Below are positions 11,759 through 24,179 of a stretch of 64,000 bases of DNA, in pieces. The DNA is from Vicia villosa (Eukaryota; Streptophyta; Magnoliopsida; Fabales; Fabaceae): assembly GCF_029867415.1 (NCBI RefSeq), contig NC_081184.1, forward strand, positions 106,997,692 to 107,061,691, read 5' to 3'. The notes under the pieces were generated by a model. The model was not told the DNA's origin. It worked only from the letters and a program-made list of their open reading frames with translations, and ran no database searches. How positions within the stretch are numbered: the first letter of the stretch is position 1; each line of letters begins with the position of its first letter. Made by a program: the position numbers and the translations under genes.

Positions 11759-12593
11759 CAAATTAATTAACAAAGACAACAAGTGACAATGGGGCTCGCT
11801 CCTGTTCAATACCTTGGGTAAAGCCGCACTAGGTGAACACCTATGCTCAATCCTTTGCTAAACGTCCCTTTAAAAAACAACCTCAATTACTTTCAAACTC
11901 TTTGCCTTATGGCCTTTGGCTTTTAAAACTCTTCTCATAAACGAGACACTTATCCAATTTTCAATACGAACATACTTCCACATGTGAAGATCGAATATCT
12001 TCCACTCGAATGCGATGATGGCCAAAATCTCGTCTCACTCTTGATTTAGTCATCCATTCTTGTAGTGATCTCATATCCATGTGCGCGTAGTATTTCCATT
12101 TGAGAGCGATCGAGTACCTCTCGCTAAAATCAACCAACAAAACTTTTCGTGGTTCCTAGCTCGAACTACGATTGCTCTGACTTTCCCATTGCACTAGGGA
12201 ATACGTAGGCACAAGATACAAACATCTTGGCGAGCATAATAATAAAAAATCTTTTCTTTTTCTTCATAATAATAAAAACCCTAAAAATCCTTTCTTTTAT
12301 CTTTTCTCGATTAATAAGCCCAAGAGCGCAAACATTTTGCTAACACTCAAACACGAAACTAACTAAATGGGTCCCATCGAGTACGATGGAGGTGAGGGGT
12401 GCTAACACCTTCCCTTTGCTTAACCGACTCCCGAACCCAAATTTGGTTGCGATGACCATCTTATCCTTCTTCTTTTCATTCGTGGGTTTTATCGATATTT
12501 TCCCTTTCCTTCTTGGAATAAATAAAGTTCGGTGGCGACTCTGTTGTACTCTGAGCGCGCAATGAACGCTCGAGTCACATTTTTACCGCTACA

Positions 12594-13570
12594 ATATCTA
12601 GAAGGAAAAGCTTGATTCTATTGGCAATAACCTTGGACACCAGCTTCATGACAATGTTGCATAGGCTAATCGGTCTAAAATCTTTTGGTTTCGAGGGATT
12701 CTTGCATATGGGGATGAGCACCACATGAGTACTATTAATGATGCCAGGATTCTTATTGTTGTTAAGAATTTCCAGGACTAGCTTTGAAACGTCATGACCC
12801 ACTATATGCCAAATTTTTTGAAAGAAGAGGGCCGACAAACCATCCGTACCCGGAGCCTTTAAGGGATTCATTTGAAAAAAAGCTGCTTCCACCTCAGCAA
12901 CCGAAAACTCAGCTTCACATATTCTAACATGCCCAGGTTTGAGTCTCCCTTCCACCACTTTGCACACCTCTATAATATTCGAAGGTATTGAGGACGCGAA
13001 AATGCCGGAGAAATAGGTGACCAGAATTCGCTCACAGTGCTCTTGTCCTCTCCACCAATAACCGTTCTCGTCCTTTAACTTCTTAATGGTGTTGGTTCTT
13101 CTTCTTTGGCTAGCTTTTCCGTGAAAGAATTTTGAATTTCTGTCCCATATTTCAGCCACAATGCTCTGCTGTGCTGTCTCCACACTATTTCCTCCGCTTG
13201 TAATAATTTGTCCCTCTGTATCTCCAAAGCCCTATTCAGCTGAATGTCTTCCACCCCCTCTGCCCAACACACTTCTTTGCCCAATTGCGCTTCAACTCTC
13301 TCTAATTCCTTAGAGATTTCCCCTGTTCTGTACTCTTTGAACATAGCATCTAGACCCTTCATCTCTTCAAATTTGTTTCGGCCTCTGGAGGAGCGATTGT
13401 TCCACAATTGTGCCACAAAGCTTTCGCATCTAGGATCGTTACTCCATACTTCTTCTTCTTCAAAACAAAAGAGGTGTTGTTTCTTCCGAACCCTATTGTT
13501 CTGAACCGGCTCAGCTTCAAAGGAAATACTAATGGCAGCATGATCCGAGTGGAACCTAGAAAGATGTTGG
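12594..13570 (-). pseudogene. LINE (L1-type) endonuclease/RT relic, cut by the Ogre-like LTR
   Basis: On the minus strand, about 13560-13535 encodes the end of the endonuclease domain (..SRFHSDHAAISISF, with the SDH motif). A linker follows (NKFEEMKGL.., WLKYGTEIQNS, or in the correct frame DRNSKFFHGKASQRRRTN). The start of the reverse transcriptase comes next (MNPLKAPGTDGLSALFFQK, VVLIPICKNP, DFRPISLCNIVMKLVSKVI). At least one frameshift lies between about 13180 and 13075. The reading stops exactly at 12594, where the LTR begins, so the remaining RT was probably displaced to the left, beyond the window. Upstream of 13570 the similarity fades. The element is non-functional. Confidence 0.9.
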
Positions 13571-13737
13571 ACTGAAATAATTCATATTAAAAAATTGATT
13601 AACTGAATTAATTACAATGAAAATACGAATTGAATTAATTATCTATTCCATTGTACTAACTATGTCTTTGCACGTGATTAACCAAATGTCTTAATGTAAA
13701 AAAGTGCACATATCATTTTCCAATTAAACTAGTAACA

Positions 13738-13759
13738 AACCCGTGCATTTGCACGGGTT
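13738..13759 (-). terminator. Helitron 1 terminal hairpin
   Basis: AACCCGTGCA-TT-TGCACGGGTT is a perfect 10-bp stem with a 2-base loop, 5 bp inside the CTAG terminus. Helitrons carry such a hairpin as the rolling-circle termination signal. Confidence 0.85.
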
Positions 13760-13829
13760 CTGGTACGGGACGCACATTTGTTTCAGATATATATTTTTTA
13801 ATAGAAAAATATCTGGTTATCCATGAAAA

Positions 13830-14560
13830 AATAATAATTGAATGTATAATTGATAAAAAAATATTTTGATCAGTAACTTCATGTCCCGTTAATAATCAAT
13901 ATTTTGATCTATAACTTCATGTTCTAGTGTACAAATATTAGTTTGATCAATAACTTCATGTCCCTGTGTACCTTAAAAAAATATTTTGATCAGTAATTTC
14001 ATATCCCGTAATAATCAATATTTTGATCAGTAATTTCATGTCCCATTAATAATCAATATTTTGATCAATAACTTCATGTTCTTGCAAGTATACTATTTTT
14101 GGATCATAAATATTATCTTTCGTATATAAAAATATCTAGATCAATAATAGATTTTTTACCCGTATACAAATATTATTTATGTTTAGGTATCACTTACAAA
14201 AATATCTTAATCAATAGTAAACTTTCGTATATAAAAATATTTAGATCAATAATAAATTTTTTCCGTATACTATAATTTGTACCATTTATAAAAAAATTGG
14301 ATCAACGGTAAACTCTTTCTCGTATATTAAAAATTGTTGTTTATAAAAAAAATTGTATCAACAATATATTCATTTATATTTATGAAAATATTTATATCAA
14401 CAGTAGACTTTTTTCTCATATATAAAAATATTTGTATCAATAATATAATTTTTTCCATTTATAAAAATATTTGTATCAACAATAATTTTTTTTCCATTTA
14501 TAAAAATAATACTGTTTATTAAAATATTTGGATCAACTATACATTTTATCAATTAGCTCA
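13830..14560 (-). repeat. AT-rich degenerate tandem repeats in Helitron 1
   Basis: Phrases such as AAAATATTTAGATCAATAAT and TTTTTCCGTATATAAAAATA recur every 40-60 bp. The same phrases in reverse complement are found at 24180-25200 in Helitron 2, at the corresponding distance from its 3' end. Confidence 0.75.
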
Positions 14561-16453
14561 TTTCTTTCGTATTTGAATCATTAACTCACTTCCATTTATT
14601 TCATGTAGTTGTAAAATTTACACACAAAAATTAACAAAATGAATTCTTATTTAATAACTTGTATTTATATCATAAATTCTGGATGAATTTGCAAATTTGA
14701 AAAAAAATAGACCAAAATAAATAAATATAATAAAAAATATGACACCCAAAATACATTTCATTCAATAAAAAATATAATAAATATAATAAAAAAATATGAC
14801 ACCCAAAAGAGTAATTTTACTAAAATATTTTTGCATGAGAGAGTGTATCAATACTACAATACCGCTTTTCATCCACCATAGTTTTGCTGATATTAAACTC
14901 TATTAATAACGTTTTGTGTTATTAGAAAGATAACCCCTTTTCAACCAAAAAATGACACTAACACTAACTTGCAAAAGAAATGTGCAAAAATCACTTTGAA
15001 ATTTTTATCTCATTGCTTTATTTTGTATATATTTAGATAAGTAAAACAAAAATTGATAAATTTTTTTTTCTCGAACCTCACTATAAAATTGGGCATCCAT
15101 TATACTATACCATACACTTTCAAAGAACCTCAAAAGTCATGTTCCAAGAAACAGAAATTAGAAAACATCTTAAATATTATGATAAAATGATAGTAAAAAT
15201 ATATTTTATTTTATTTTTTTCTTGTCTACAGTATTTAGTATCGGGTAAAATATTTTTTGTGAATTTTTTTGTTGTAAAATAAAAAGAATTTTTTATGTAT
15301 TTTTATAAATTAATTTAATATTTTTTATAACTTATTTGTTAATTAATAAAATAAATTTATTTAATATTTTTAACATTTACAAAAAATAAAGATTCACCAA
15401 AAATATTTGTTATAGCTGATCTAAAGGGAAAAATATTGAAATATAATTTTTTTTGAAATTGTAAATTAACAAAATATATGGTAGTTCTTTACAGATGATA
15501 TGAAGTGGAAAAATCAACTTTGATTATCATTATCAGACATATCATGAAAAATGTATGTTCTAGGAGAAAAGAAGAATAATTTTTAATTTTGTTTTTCAAA
15601 TGAATATAACTATTAGAGAAAGTAGAGTGAAATATAAAAATGAGAGAGAAGAGAAAGAAATAAAAATTATGCATGAAAAAGTGAATGGAAGAAATTAAGA
15701 GAAAAAATTGGAAATAAATTAAGAGAGAACTTTGCTTTTATAAAGAAAAAGAGTGTTATAAGAAGTGTATAAGAGAAGTTTGAAATTTGATATTTAAATT
15801 TTATATTTAAAAATTGAGTAGTAAGAGTGGAGTTTATAAAAGAGAAAAGTATGGATGCACTAAAGATGGTCATTTATTGAAACATTAAATTCCAATATAA
15901 TAAAAAGACATTAGGAAAAGTAATTTGCAGACGAATTAGACAGGACAATATGTTGTTTTGGAAATGATAAAAAAAATTGAAAAATAGGTCAAATAAAGAA
16001 TGAGTAGACAAGTTAGTATGTTGTTTTCGAAATGATTTTTTTTTGGAAGTAGTTTGTTCACATAAAGACCAAGACCGTCACTTGCAACCAAATTTAAATC
16101 AAAGTTGAAAATTGATTCAGTTAGACAAAAATTATCTCCAAAAGTGTGACATGTTGACAATTTTACAAACTGAAAAAGCACTTCTATAGTAATCAAAATT
16201 GACCATATATCATTATATGTGAACTGTTGTACCTATATTGTTACCTAATCTGTTGCTACCTAAGTTTAAGCCTGTTGCACTAAATTACTTGGAAGGAGTG
16301 AAATTGGCATTGGAAAATTCAAAATGTGTTTTTTATAGTTACTTTTATAATTTATTTTGAAAATATTTTGAATTTTATTTTTTTTCTTATCCATGTGTGA
16401 TCATTGTCAATTGAAAAAATTACTAAATATTTGTATATTGGTGTAAAACTCAA

Positions 16454-16580
16454 AAATGTTATGTGGTAATCTCTATTTTATGTTGGAAAAATTGATATAG
16501 TATAGTATTGGTTTTTAGTTGGTGCCTTTTTAAAAAAAAATTAAAATGTTATGTGGTAATCCCTATTTTATGTTGGAATG
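16454..16580. repeat. Pair of about 38-bp direct repeats
   Basis: AAAATGTTATGTGGTAAT followed by YTCTATTTTATGTTGGAA (first copy TCTC.., second CCCT..) appears at about 16455 and again at about 16543. This is a small internal duplication in Helitron 1. Confidence 0.7.
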
Positions 16581-17164
16581 TATAGATTGAAAAGAGTTAA
16601 TAGTTTTGTCTATGAGTGAAAAAAAATATTGAATATATATGATGCACATAAAAAATACTAAAATGTGTGTTGTCTTGTTAACACTTTTTGAATAGTGATA
16701 AAGTTGGATAGAGTGGTACAGTTATTGTAGCAGAAAGACTTAAAGTAAGATTATTATTTTCCATACCTGCAAAATATTTGGTGTCACAGTAGGTTGAGAT
16801 GGTGTTTACTTTATTTGAAAATAAAAATAAGAACATTGTTTAAAGCAATGATTACAGTAAGATTTTAAAACATTGTGGCAGTACAATACATTATCTTGAC
16901 TCCATGTATGAGACAACTGTTTACTAAATCATCATGACCCATGGAACTGAAATGTGAAATGGTTGAAGGAGAAGAGGGAAGTGAAATATGAGAATTGAAA
17001 GAAGAGGGAAATGAAAAGTAAGAGAAGAGGAAATTTGAAAAATTAGAAATTAGAAGTGAGTGGGAAAAGAGAAGAGATGAGACATGAGAGAAAAGAGAAG
17101 AAAAAGATTGATGTGACGTGTCTGAAAAGATAAAAAAAAATATTGTGTAAAAGTAAATCAGATT

Positions 17165-17229
17165 TTGTACCATTTTAAAGTTATATATAGAATAAATTGA
17201 AACTTTATTGATTTTAAAATGGTACAAAA
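17165..17229. repeat. Inverted repeat, GTACCATTTTAAA arms
   Basis: TTGTACCATTTTAAA is mirrored by TTTTAAAATGGTACAA about 30 bp later. This could form an imperfect stem-loop inside Helitron 1. No function is assigned. Confidence 0.6.
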
Positions 17230-18537
17230 CCACTCAATCTGATATCTAAAATAGAATCATTTCCCACCTAAAATTGAAACTCAAATTACAGTCGATAACA
17301 ATCTTCAAATTCATAATCCTTTTGATATCTCTTGAATTTTGACACCCTCCTTCCATTGTTCCATTTCATAATCCTATTCAATACATATAACAAATTAAAA
17401 ATCTCAAACATAGATTTTAACTTTTAAGATAAAAATTAATGTTGAATTTTACAACAATACAAACTTAAAAATATTTACAAAAAAAATAATTATTTGACAA
17501 ATCTTTGCTACATTAAAATTACAGAAAAATAATTAGGATCAAAATTTTATAGTTGCTGATACAAATATAAATTAATTTTAACATATCAATTTATTCAACA
17601 AATAACTCATTGGATTGACTACCCAATTATAAAAAACAATTGCACAGTTACAAAAGGCTTTCTAAAGTGAAAAAAAATATAAACTTACTTTAAATTAGGG
17701 CCAAAATCGTGACAGACAAAATACAAAAGTTGAGCAAGGTGAATTTTAAAAGAAGAAAATGGCAAGATCTGAAAAACACAAAAGGAAAAGAATCAAAAAA
17801 CTGCAACATCAAAGTTTCAGCATTGCAACACACACATATTGCTCATAGTTTGACCTTGAACACGATAAAATCGAAAATAAAAAGCATAACCTCATAACAC
17901 AACAAAACATGGAAAACAATGACAAAAGTGAATAGACAAACCTTGTAAGTATGAAGAAGATGAGAGTTGATTTCAAATCTGGTGGTTTTGATATCAGATC
18001 CAGTGATTTCAATTTCAGATATGATGTTCCCGTGGTTTCGATTTCAGATCCGCTGGAAGCCATTTCAATATTAGACGGTCTCATTTCAGATCTGAAATTT
18101 TTTTGTTTCATCTCATTATAATCAAGATCTGCAAAAATTAGCACCAAAATTATTAGTAAAATGCAAACAAAATAATGTTAAAAAAACGAATAGAAAAAAT
18201 GTTGCATTTTAAAAGACAACATTTTTTATAAAATGTGTGTGGAAAGGTGTAAAAGATTTTTTTTATGAGGTTGTATAGAAGAAGAAGAAGAGGAAGTGGA
18301 GAAAGACAGAGGACGTAGAAGAGAGGATAGTGAAGAGAGAGAAACATAAGCCATAAATGAGAAAGTTAGAATATTATGTGATATATTAATTTGGGATTGT
18401 ATTAAAAAACAACTAAAGAAAGAATGAACAAATGAATAAAATGAGAGCTTAAAGCAGAAGTCATCCACGTGGCCAATTTTAAGAGCAGAGGGGTAAAATG
18501 GTATTTGGCAGAACATGTTATTTTCTTATATTGTAGA

Positions 18538-18829
18538 TAATACAGAAAAGAGTATCAATGGTATTTAAATTAGTTAGAAACTTTAAAACATATCATTTAT
18601 CTTTTTTGGGTGTTAGTTTAGGTTTTTATTTTTAAAAATGTTTATACTCTTGAACTAATTTTTAGTTTTAGTCCACGTATGTAATACATTTATTTATAAA
18701 TAATATTTCACAGCTCAACATTATAGATAGATCATATTTAACAACAAAATGTATATGTTTAACATACAATATGTTGTGGCCACTTACCCTTAAAATCGAC
18801 TATGAGATTGCAAACCATGGAGTGTGTCA
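18538..18829. other. AT-rich spacer
   Basis: Host sequence between Helitron 1 and the gypsy RT relic. No open frame or motif recognised. Confidence 0.5.
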
Positions 18830-19700
18830 AGGTTAGAAATAAAAGGCAACACAATATTTGAGATTTTCATATCCACACCTAACAAGAGATAGTGTGGCCC
18901 GAATAATCTACTTGTGTCATATCAAAACAACATTTGGGTTATTTAGCAAAAGAGTGAGTGTTGCCTTAACATATTTAGAATCACCTCCAAATTTTCCAAA
19001 TGGGACTCCCATGAAGGGTTATACACCAAAGTATCGTCAAAGATCACCAATACTGATTTTTGATGTTGTTCCTTAAAAATTTGATTCAACAAGCTTTAAA
19101 ATGATGCTGGTGCGTTGGATATTCCAAAAGGCATCATCAACCACTCATAAAGTCCTTGATGCAAATGAAAATTTATCCTATATTTATCATCAGACTTGAC
19201 CAAAATGTGATGATATCCTGAACGCAAGGCAAGCTTAGAAAAGTAGGCACCACCAAATAATTCAACAAGTAATTCATCAACCGTAGAAATGGAAAGCTAT
19301 ACTTCATTGCGATGACATTCAAAGCCCTATAATCGGTACAAAAATGCCAAGTATTTTCTTTTTTCTTAACAAGCAAAATAGCCGAGGAAAAAAAGAAAAC
19401 AACTAGGTTGTATTATACCTTGATCAAGCATGTCTCAGATCATTTTTCAATGTGTAACTTCTGATAGTAAGGGTAGAGGTAAGGACGCACCTTAATTGGA
19501 TTACTACCTTTGAGAAGGGTAATAATATGGTCCTGAAGGTGGAGAGGAGGCAGACCAACTGATTCTTCGAACATATCCAAAAATGATTATAACAACAATG
19601 CAAATCCGGAGGAAGGTCCTTAGGAAGGTAAGTTGTGTCTGATGATGCAACACTCGTGCTCTGAAAGTCCAATGTGAATGAGGTGTCGATGGAACCGTTA
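18830..19700 (-). pseudogene. Ty3/gypsy reverse transcriptase relic
   Basis: Minus-strand frames read in order as the N-terminal part of a gypsy RT: ..GLPPLHLQDHIITLLKGSNP, then LVKKKENTWHFCTDYRALN (19376 downwards), then LYEWLMMPFGISNAPASF (about 19150-19100), then VLVIFDDTLVYNPSWESHLE with the catalytic YxDD-like FDD (about 19050-18990). Several frameshifts and stops break it. The remainder of pol and any LTRs are not visible, so this is an old fragment. Confidence 0.85.
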
Positions 19701-19759
19701 TTGTGCAAACGACATATATGGTGGAACTGAGCTTGGCCAGAAGTAGGCCAGTAGGTGTA

Positions 19760-20059
19760 AGAACCCCATGTAAGGTGATAAATGAGTTCGGGCTATAAAA
19801 TATAATGTCAAAGGACTAAGTAAGCTTAATAGATCAAACTAAGAGAATAGTTATGCGCGGTTAAGATTTTTTTTAAAGTTGGTTAGGTTCTGTTATTATC
19901 GTTTACGAAAGTTGGTTTAGCTTTGTTAGAAGTTTGTTAGCAGTTAGACTTTTATCAACTGCATTTGTATATATTTTATAGCTGTTATACGTTGAAAATA
20001 AAGTTTGAAAACATTATGCAGAAAATGAAAACATTTCATTTTCAGTATGGTATCCAAAG
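19760..20059 (+). mobile_element. Copia 5' LTR end and primer-binding site
   Basis: A probable LTR tail ends ..TTTCATTTTCA at about 20044. It is followed by TGGTATCCAAAG (20048-20059), close to the canonical initiator-Met-tRNA primer site TGGTATCAGAGC of copia elements. The left LTR edge is not clear; 19760 is a guess. Confidence 0.6.
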
Positions 20060-20074
20060 TGGTTCTAATTCAAC

Positions 20075-20363
20075 AAGTGGCGGAGCCAGAAATTTTAGGG
20101 AGCGTGGACAAAAATTTTACACCCTGTTTTTATTAAATTTACACTTTGTTTGTACTAATTTTGCCTTTGATTTTGTCTAAATATTTTGCTCTTGATTTTG
20201 TCAAAAAATTTTACACTAAGTTTTTATTAATTTTGTCTAAAAATCACTATATTTGCCCCCTAATGTTGTCTAAAATCGACTATTAGTATGGGGAGTATAC
20301 AACGAAAGAAGGGGTTGAGCCCGGGCGCGTGCCCGGGCTCGCTGGGCTATAGCCCCGCCCATG
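20075..20363. mobile_element. 289-bp MITE with 8-bp target duplication
   Basis: AATTCAAC at 20067-20074 is repeated at 20364-20371, flanking a segment with imperfect inverted ends (..GTGGCGGAGCC / rc: ..GGGCGGGGC). The 8-bp duplication points to an hAT-like origin, by family rule. It contains a perfect 10-bp GC hairpin at 20317-20340. It interrupts the copia leader between the primer site and the gag start. Confidence 0.7.
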
Positions 20364-20513
20364 AATTCAACCACACTTCTTTAATCTCTCAGTCGATCTC
20401 CATTTCTTCAAACTTCAATTCAAAGCATCAATGATGGTTTTATCTTTACCTATCCGAACTTCTCTATAGCTTTTTTAATCAAAAGAACCCAACCTTCCCG
20501 TTCTACTGCAACT

Positions 20514-21111
20514 ATGTCAACTCCAAAAATTCAAAATTCCATCAACAAACATCTAACTCAATCACAGGGAATATTTTCAGTCTTAGTACATTAAACTCAA
20601 AAAAATCATTTGGATCAGATATTTTATTCAAATTATAGAAAACCAACTACCCCATATGGATGGAATCAACAAGTGGAAGAAGTAATGCTCACATAAAAGA
20701 TTCATGAATTTATGGTGAATCCCAAAATTCCTTTGAATTTCAATACTGTTAAAGATCGACTAGAAAGAAAAGTCTCTAATGATTATGAGGCATGGATCGT
20801 CCAAGATCAATCATTATTAATATGACTTCTATCCATAATTTTCGGATCAATTTTGTCTAGGGTTCTATCGTGCAAAGATTCATATGAAGTTTGAGATATA
20901 ATCAACAAATACTTCAATGTAGAAATGAAATTCAGAGTTCGTCAACTAAAAGTGGAACTAAAGTCAACTGAGAATAGTAGCCACTCAATTGCAGAGTTTG
21001 TGCTAAGAATTAAAACGAATTTCAAATTCTCTTCTTGTTGTAGGAGAATCAATCTCTGAGCAAGATAAAATTGATTTTGTTCTTGATGGCTTACCTGAGG
21101 AGTATAATCCA
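20514..21111 (+). pseudogene. Copia gag relic, 5' part
   Basis: From an ATG at 20514 (MSTPKIQNSINKHL..) the sequence reads, with frameshifts and stops, as a copia Gag of the UBN2 type: CKDSYEV-like, RVRQLKVELKSTENSSHSIA, and EQDKIDFVLDGLPEEYNP at the end. It is cut at 21111 by Helitron 2 and resumes at 25284. Confidence 0.8.
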
Positions 21112-21529
21112 TCTATAATATAAGAAAGGAAGTTGTTATGGATTATACAATTTTAACCTTTTTTCATTTGGTGACACATCACAAATTTGGGGGCAATTTG
21201 AGTCCAATTCAACTAAATGTCAGTCAATTACCTGATTTTGGTTACATTACAAACATGGTTTGCAATAAAATAGCTGATAACTAATATTTCTATATTATTA
21301 TAAATTCAATTTTGTTGCATTTGAACCAAAGCATTCTACCGAAAACAAACTACAGTTGAAATGGTATGGGTCACATTTAAAGTAAGGCTGCTCTAAAATA
21401 TATGTTCCCAATGCAGCCAATGTTCACTCTTTTATCATCATCTTGCCTTTCTCCCTCAACATCTCTATATTTTCTTTCTGTACAATGCTTTCTTTCTCTT
21501 CTATCAAACATCAAAAATTGTTTTCCTCT

Positions 21530-21534
<5 letters not shown>

Positions 21535-21567
<33 letters not shown>
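21535..21567. repeat. (CT)n microsatellite
   Basis: About 16 CT dinucleotides within Helitron 2, in a pyrimidine-rich stretch that resembles a plant 5' leader. Confidence 0.9.
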
Positions 21568-24179
21568 ATTTCTCCTGATGCTTCTTCTTCCTCTTTTACT
21601 TGGTATTTTGTTCAACTTCTTCCTTCTTTCTCTTCACTTTCTTATTTTTTGATTTTAGACAAGCGATACAGATGCCAAAGCAAAAAATAACCATATGATT
21701 TCAACCGAGAAACCTGTTTACGGAATGTTGTTTCGATTTCAAGCAAAAAAATATGGAGATTTGCTTGCTTTTGGGTTGTTGATTCGATTTCAAGCGAAGA
21801 AGATGGAGATCTATTTGTGGGTTATGATTTTGTTTAAGTAAAGAGTTGATGGTGGCAGATCTGACATTTCGGCGATTTCAAGGCTGTGTGCGATTTTGCG
21901 TATATTTTGTGTATATATTAATTTGTATTTTATATGTGCAGAGTTTAGGGTTTCTTCTCCATACATATATGTTCATATTTTAGGGTTCCATACACCAGAA
22001 ACAATGATGGTAAAAAATATGTGTTTGATGTGGTAAGAAGTTCAATCTTTTATGTTCATATTCTTTATATCAGATGCATATGCTTACAGGTTGTGGATTT
22101 TTTCCAAGCGAATAACATGACCTTCACGTGATGTCTCACATTTCTAAATGTACTCATTTCATGGGAATTGATTCATGATATGACATTAACTTTGGTTGTA
22201 GTTTTTGTTTATGTCTTTGCTTTTCATGCTTTATATACTTATTGTTTTTTATTGAATTATTTTCTTACGGAGTATGGACTTGAAGCAGAAAGTAGCATGC
22301 ATTTTTGTAATCTGTAGGTAATGGAGCAGTGCGTAGTAGATCAGATGTTGTTATGTTCAATGCCCTTCTTCGTGATTCGGTTGATTCTGCCATTCCACCA
22401 TTGTAACATTCTATGTCAAATTGTTTTTATTCATGCTATATAATCTAATTTATTCAAATAACTTATATAGGTTCAATTTACTACCCTTATGAGTGTCCGA
22501 ATGAGTTGTCCCAGATTTTGTGTTTATATTAATTGGTTTGTTATTTTACCGATTTTAGGGTCTTCTCCATGTGTACCTTACTTTTTCCTTCATTTTTCAA
22601 TTTATACCCTTCAGGTGTTTGATAAAATTCTGAATTGAATCCTCATTGATTTTTTATATATATATATATTCTCTACTTTGTTCTTTTCATGAAAGGTTAG
22701 TTTCTGTTAAGAACAAATTTGTTGTTGTGTGTGTTTCATTTCGAATGAATTTTTAACTCTGTTTTTGTTTTTGCATATTTTTCAGTTTCTTTGATTTAGG
22801 GAAATACTGTGAAAAATAAACCAGTGAAGACAAGGAGAAAATAGCTCATTCACAGGATATTGTGCTACAAAATTAGGACTGCACACACAGAGGAGGAGTA
22901 GCATTTCATTATGTAAAATTATTTTAGATCTTTCACATGTCCTTACATAATTCCATTATTCAGTATTGTGATATATGATTGCAGAGACAAAATATTCTCC
23001 AGCCTTGGGAAAATTGGGGAGGTGTGATTGCAGAGAAGATTTGAAAGTTTATTGGTTTTATTACCTATTATAATATGTAAGAGTGTTTTCAGAACAATGT
23101 TAGTACACATATCTAATAATATATTACTCTGCACACTCTACTTGACACACTCATTATGACATTTCTCTTCAACTTTGGACAAAATTGCATATATTATACA
23201 TATTTTATTTTCAACAAATTTTATCACAACTCTCAAAGGTCCTGGTGTTGCACAGATCCCTACCACAATGAATGTATTTTTTTTACATGATTCTAAAGAT
23301 AACAAAATTTATTACCTGTTCCAGTATGAATGAAATAAGTTTTTATAACGCACAGCGGCACAAGGATCCCAGTTTTAAAATATAAATTTTTATAATGCAT
23401 TATTCAATGACTAATCTACCATTTCATTTTTATTTGCATCAACATGGATTATATTATAATCTTTAAAGTTTATAATTTTCTTCGTAATTCTATTAAAAAA
23501 ATCACAATATGCCTAATATTGAACATTATAAATTTAAAATCAATTTTTATTATTGACAAAACAAAAATAATTTGTGTATGCAGGAAAAAACACACTGTTT
23601 ATTAACCTTTTCAATAATTTTTAGAATTAAACTTTTCAATTTTGTTTTTTACTATTTTGCTGACACACATCATTATTAAACACATTCATTTTTATCAAAA
23701 AATGTCAATACAATGAGTAAAAGTTATTTTTTTTATCAAGGTAGCACCTTAAATCTTATCCCAATTTAACACATATTATCTCATCCCACATCATATGTAG
23801 CAATCAATTAATAAATAAGTAAAGATATCTATTTTTTCTGCAATTTATACTCGGTTATAATGTAACATCATTAAGAGAAACAAAATTATTTAGTATCATT
23901 TATATTATATTATAAGAAAAAAATGAAGAGAAGCAAAATTATTTAGTATCATTTATACCATAGCATCATTATTACAATATTAATAAAATTTATTATTCTT
24001 TATGACATTAATAACTTTTTAAATATAATTTATTATTTATTATTTAACTACACTCATTTCTTTCTCTCCAATAAATAATTAATAGTATTATTTATAAAAT
24101 AATTATTGTTAGATTAAACTCTAAATAGATAACTATTAAGAAATTTTAATTTTTAAAAAATAAATGAAAAAATATATAT

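Larger units (their letters stand above)
8944..12593 (+). mobile_element. 3' LTR of non-autonomous Ogre-like element
   Basis: This is a complete 3650-bp LTR. It starts TGTCGCACCCCAATTTTTGC, ends ..TTTACCGCTACA, and matches the 5' LTR at about 99.7% by eye. It carries a TATA box at 9624-9633, a (GA)n tract near 10238 and the tandem array at 10875-11758. Its last 240 bp (ATCGAGTACGATGG, GGGGTGCTAACACCTTCCC, GTGGCGACTCTG) are related to the end of the separate LTR at 42446-46612. It sits directly against the LINE sequence at 12594. The expected 5-bp duplication would be ATATC (12594-12598), but the other copy lies outside the window. Confidence 0.92.
13729..18537 (-). mobile_element. Helitron 1, non-autonomous, minus orientation
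   Basis: On the minus strand the element starts TCTACAATATAAGAAAATAA at 18537 and ends in CTAG at 13732-13729, with a perfect 10-bp hairpin just before the end. It lies between a host A and T, as Helitrons do, and makes no target duplication. Its 4.8 kb is AT-rich and contains no Rep/helicase protein, so it is non-autonomous. The part near the 3' end (13830-14560) is a degenerate tandem repeat shared with Helitron 2. Short open frames inside (for example 16865-17233) are low-complexity and unrecognised. Confidence 0.8.

Noticed and set aside
13244..13504. Plus-strand open frame over the LINE
   Set aside because: It is the antisense shadow of the LINE endonuclease/RT relic.
16865..17233. 122-residue open frame in Helitron 1
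   Set aside because: Ser/Phe-rich low-complexity translation of AG-rich DNA, overlapping an inverted repeat; no recognisable product.
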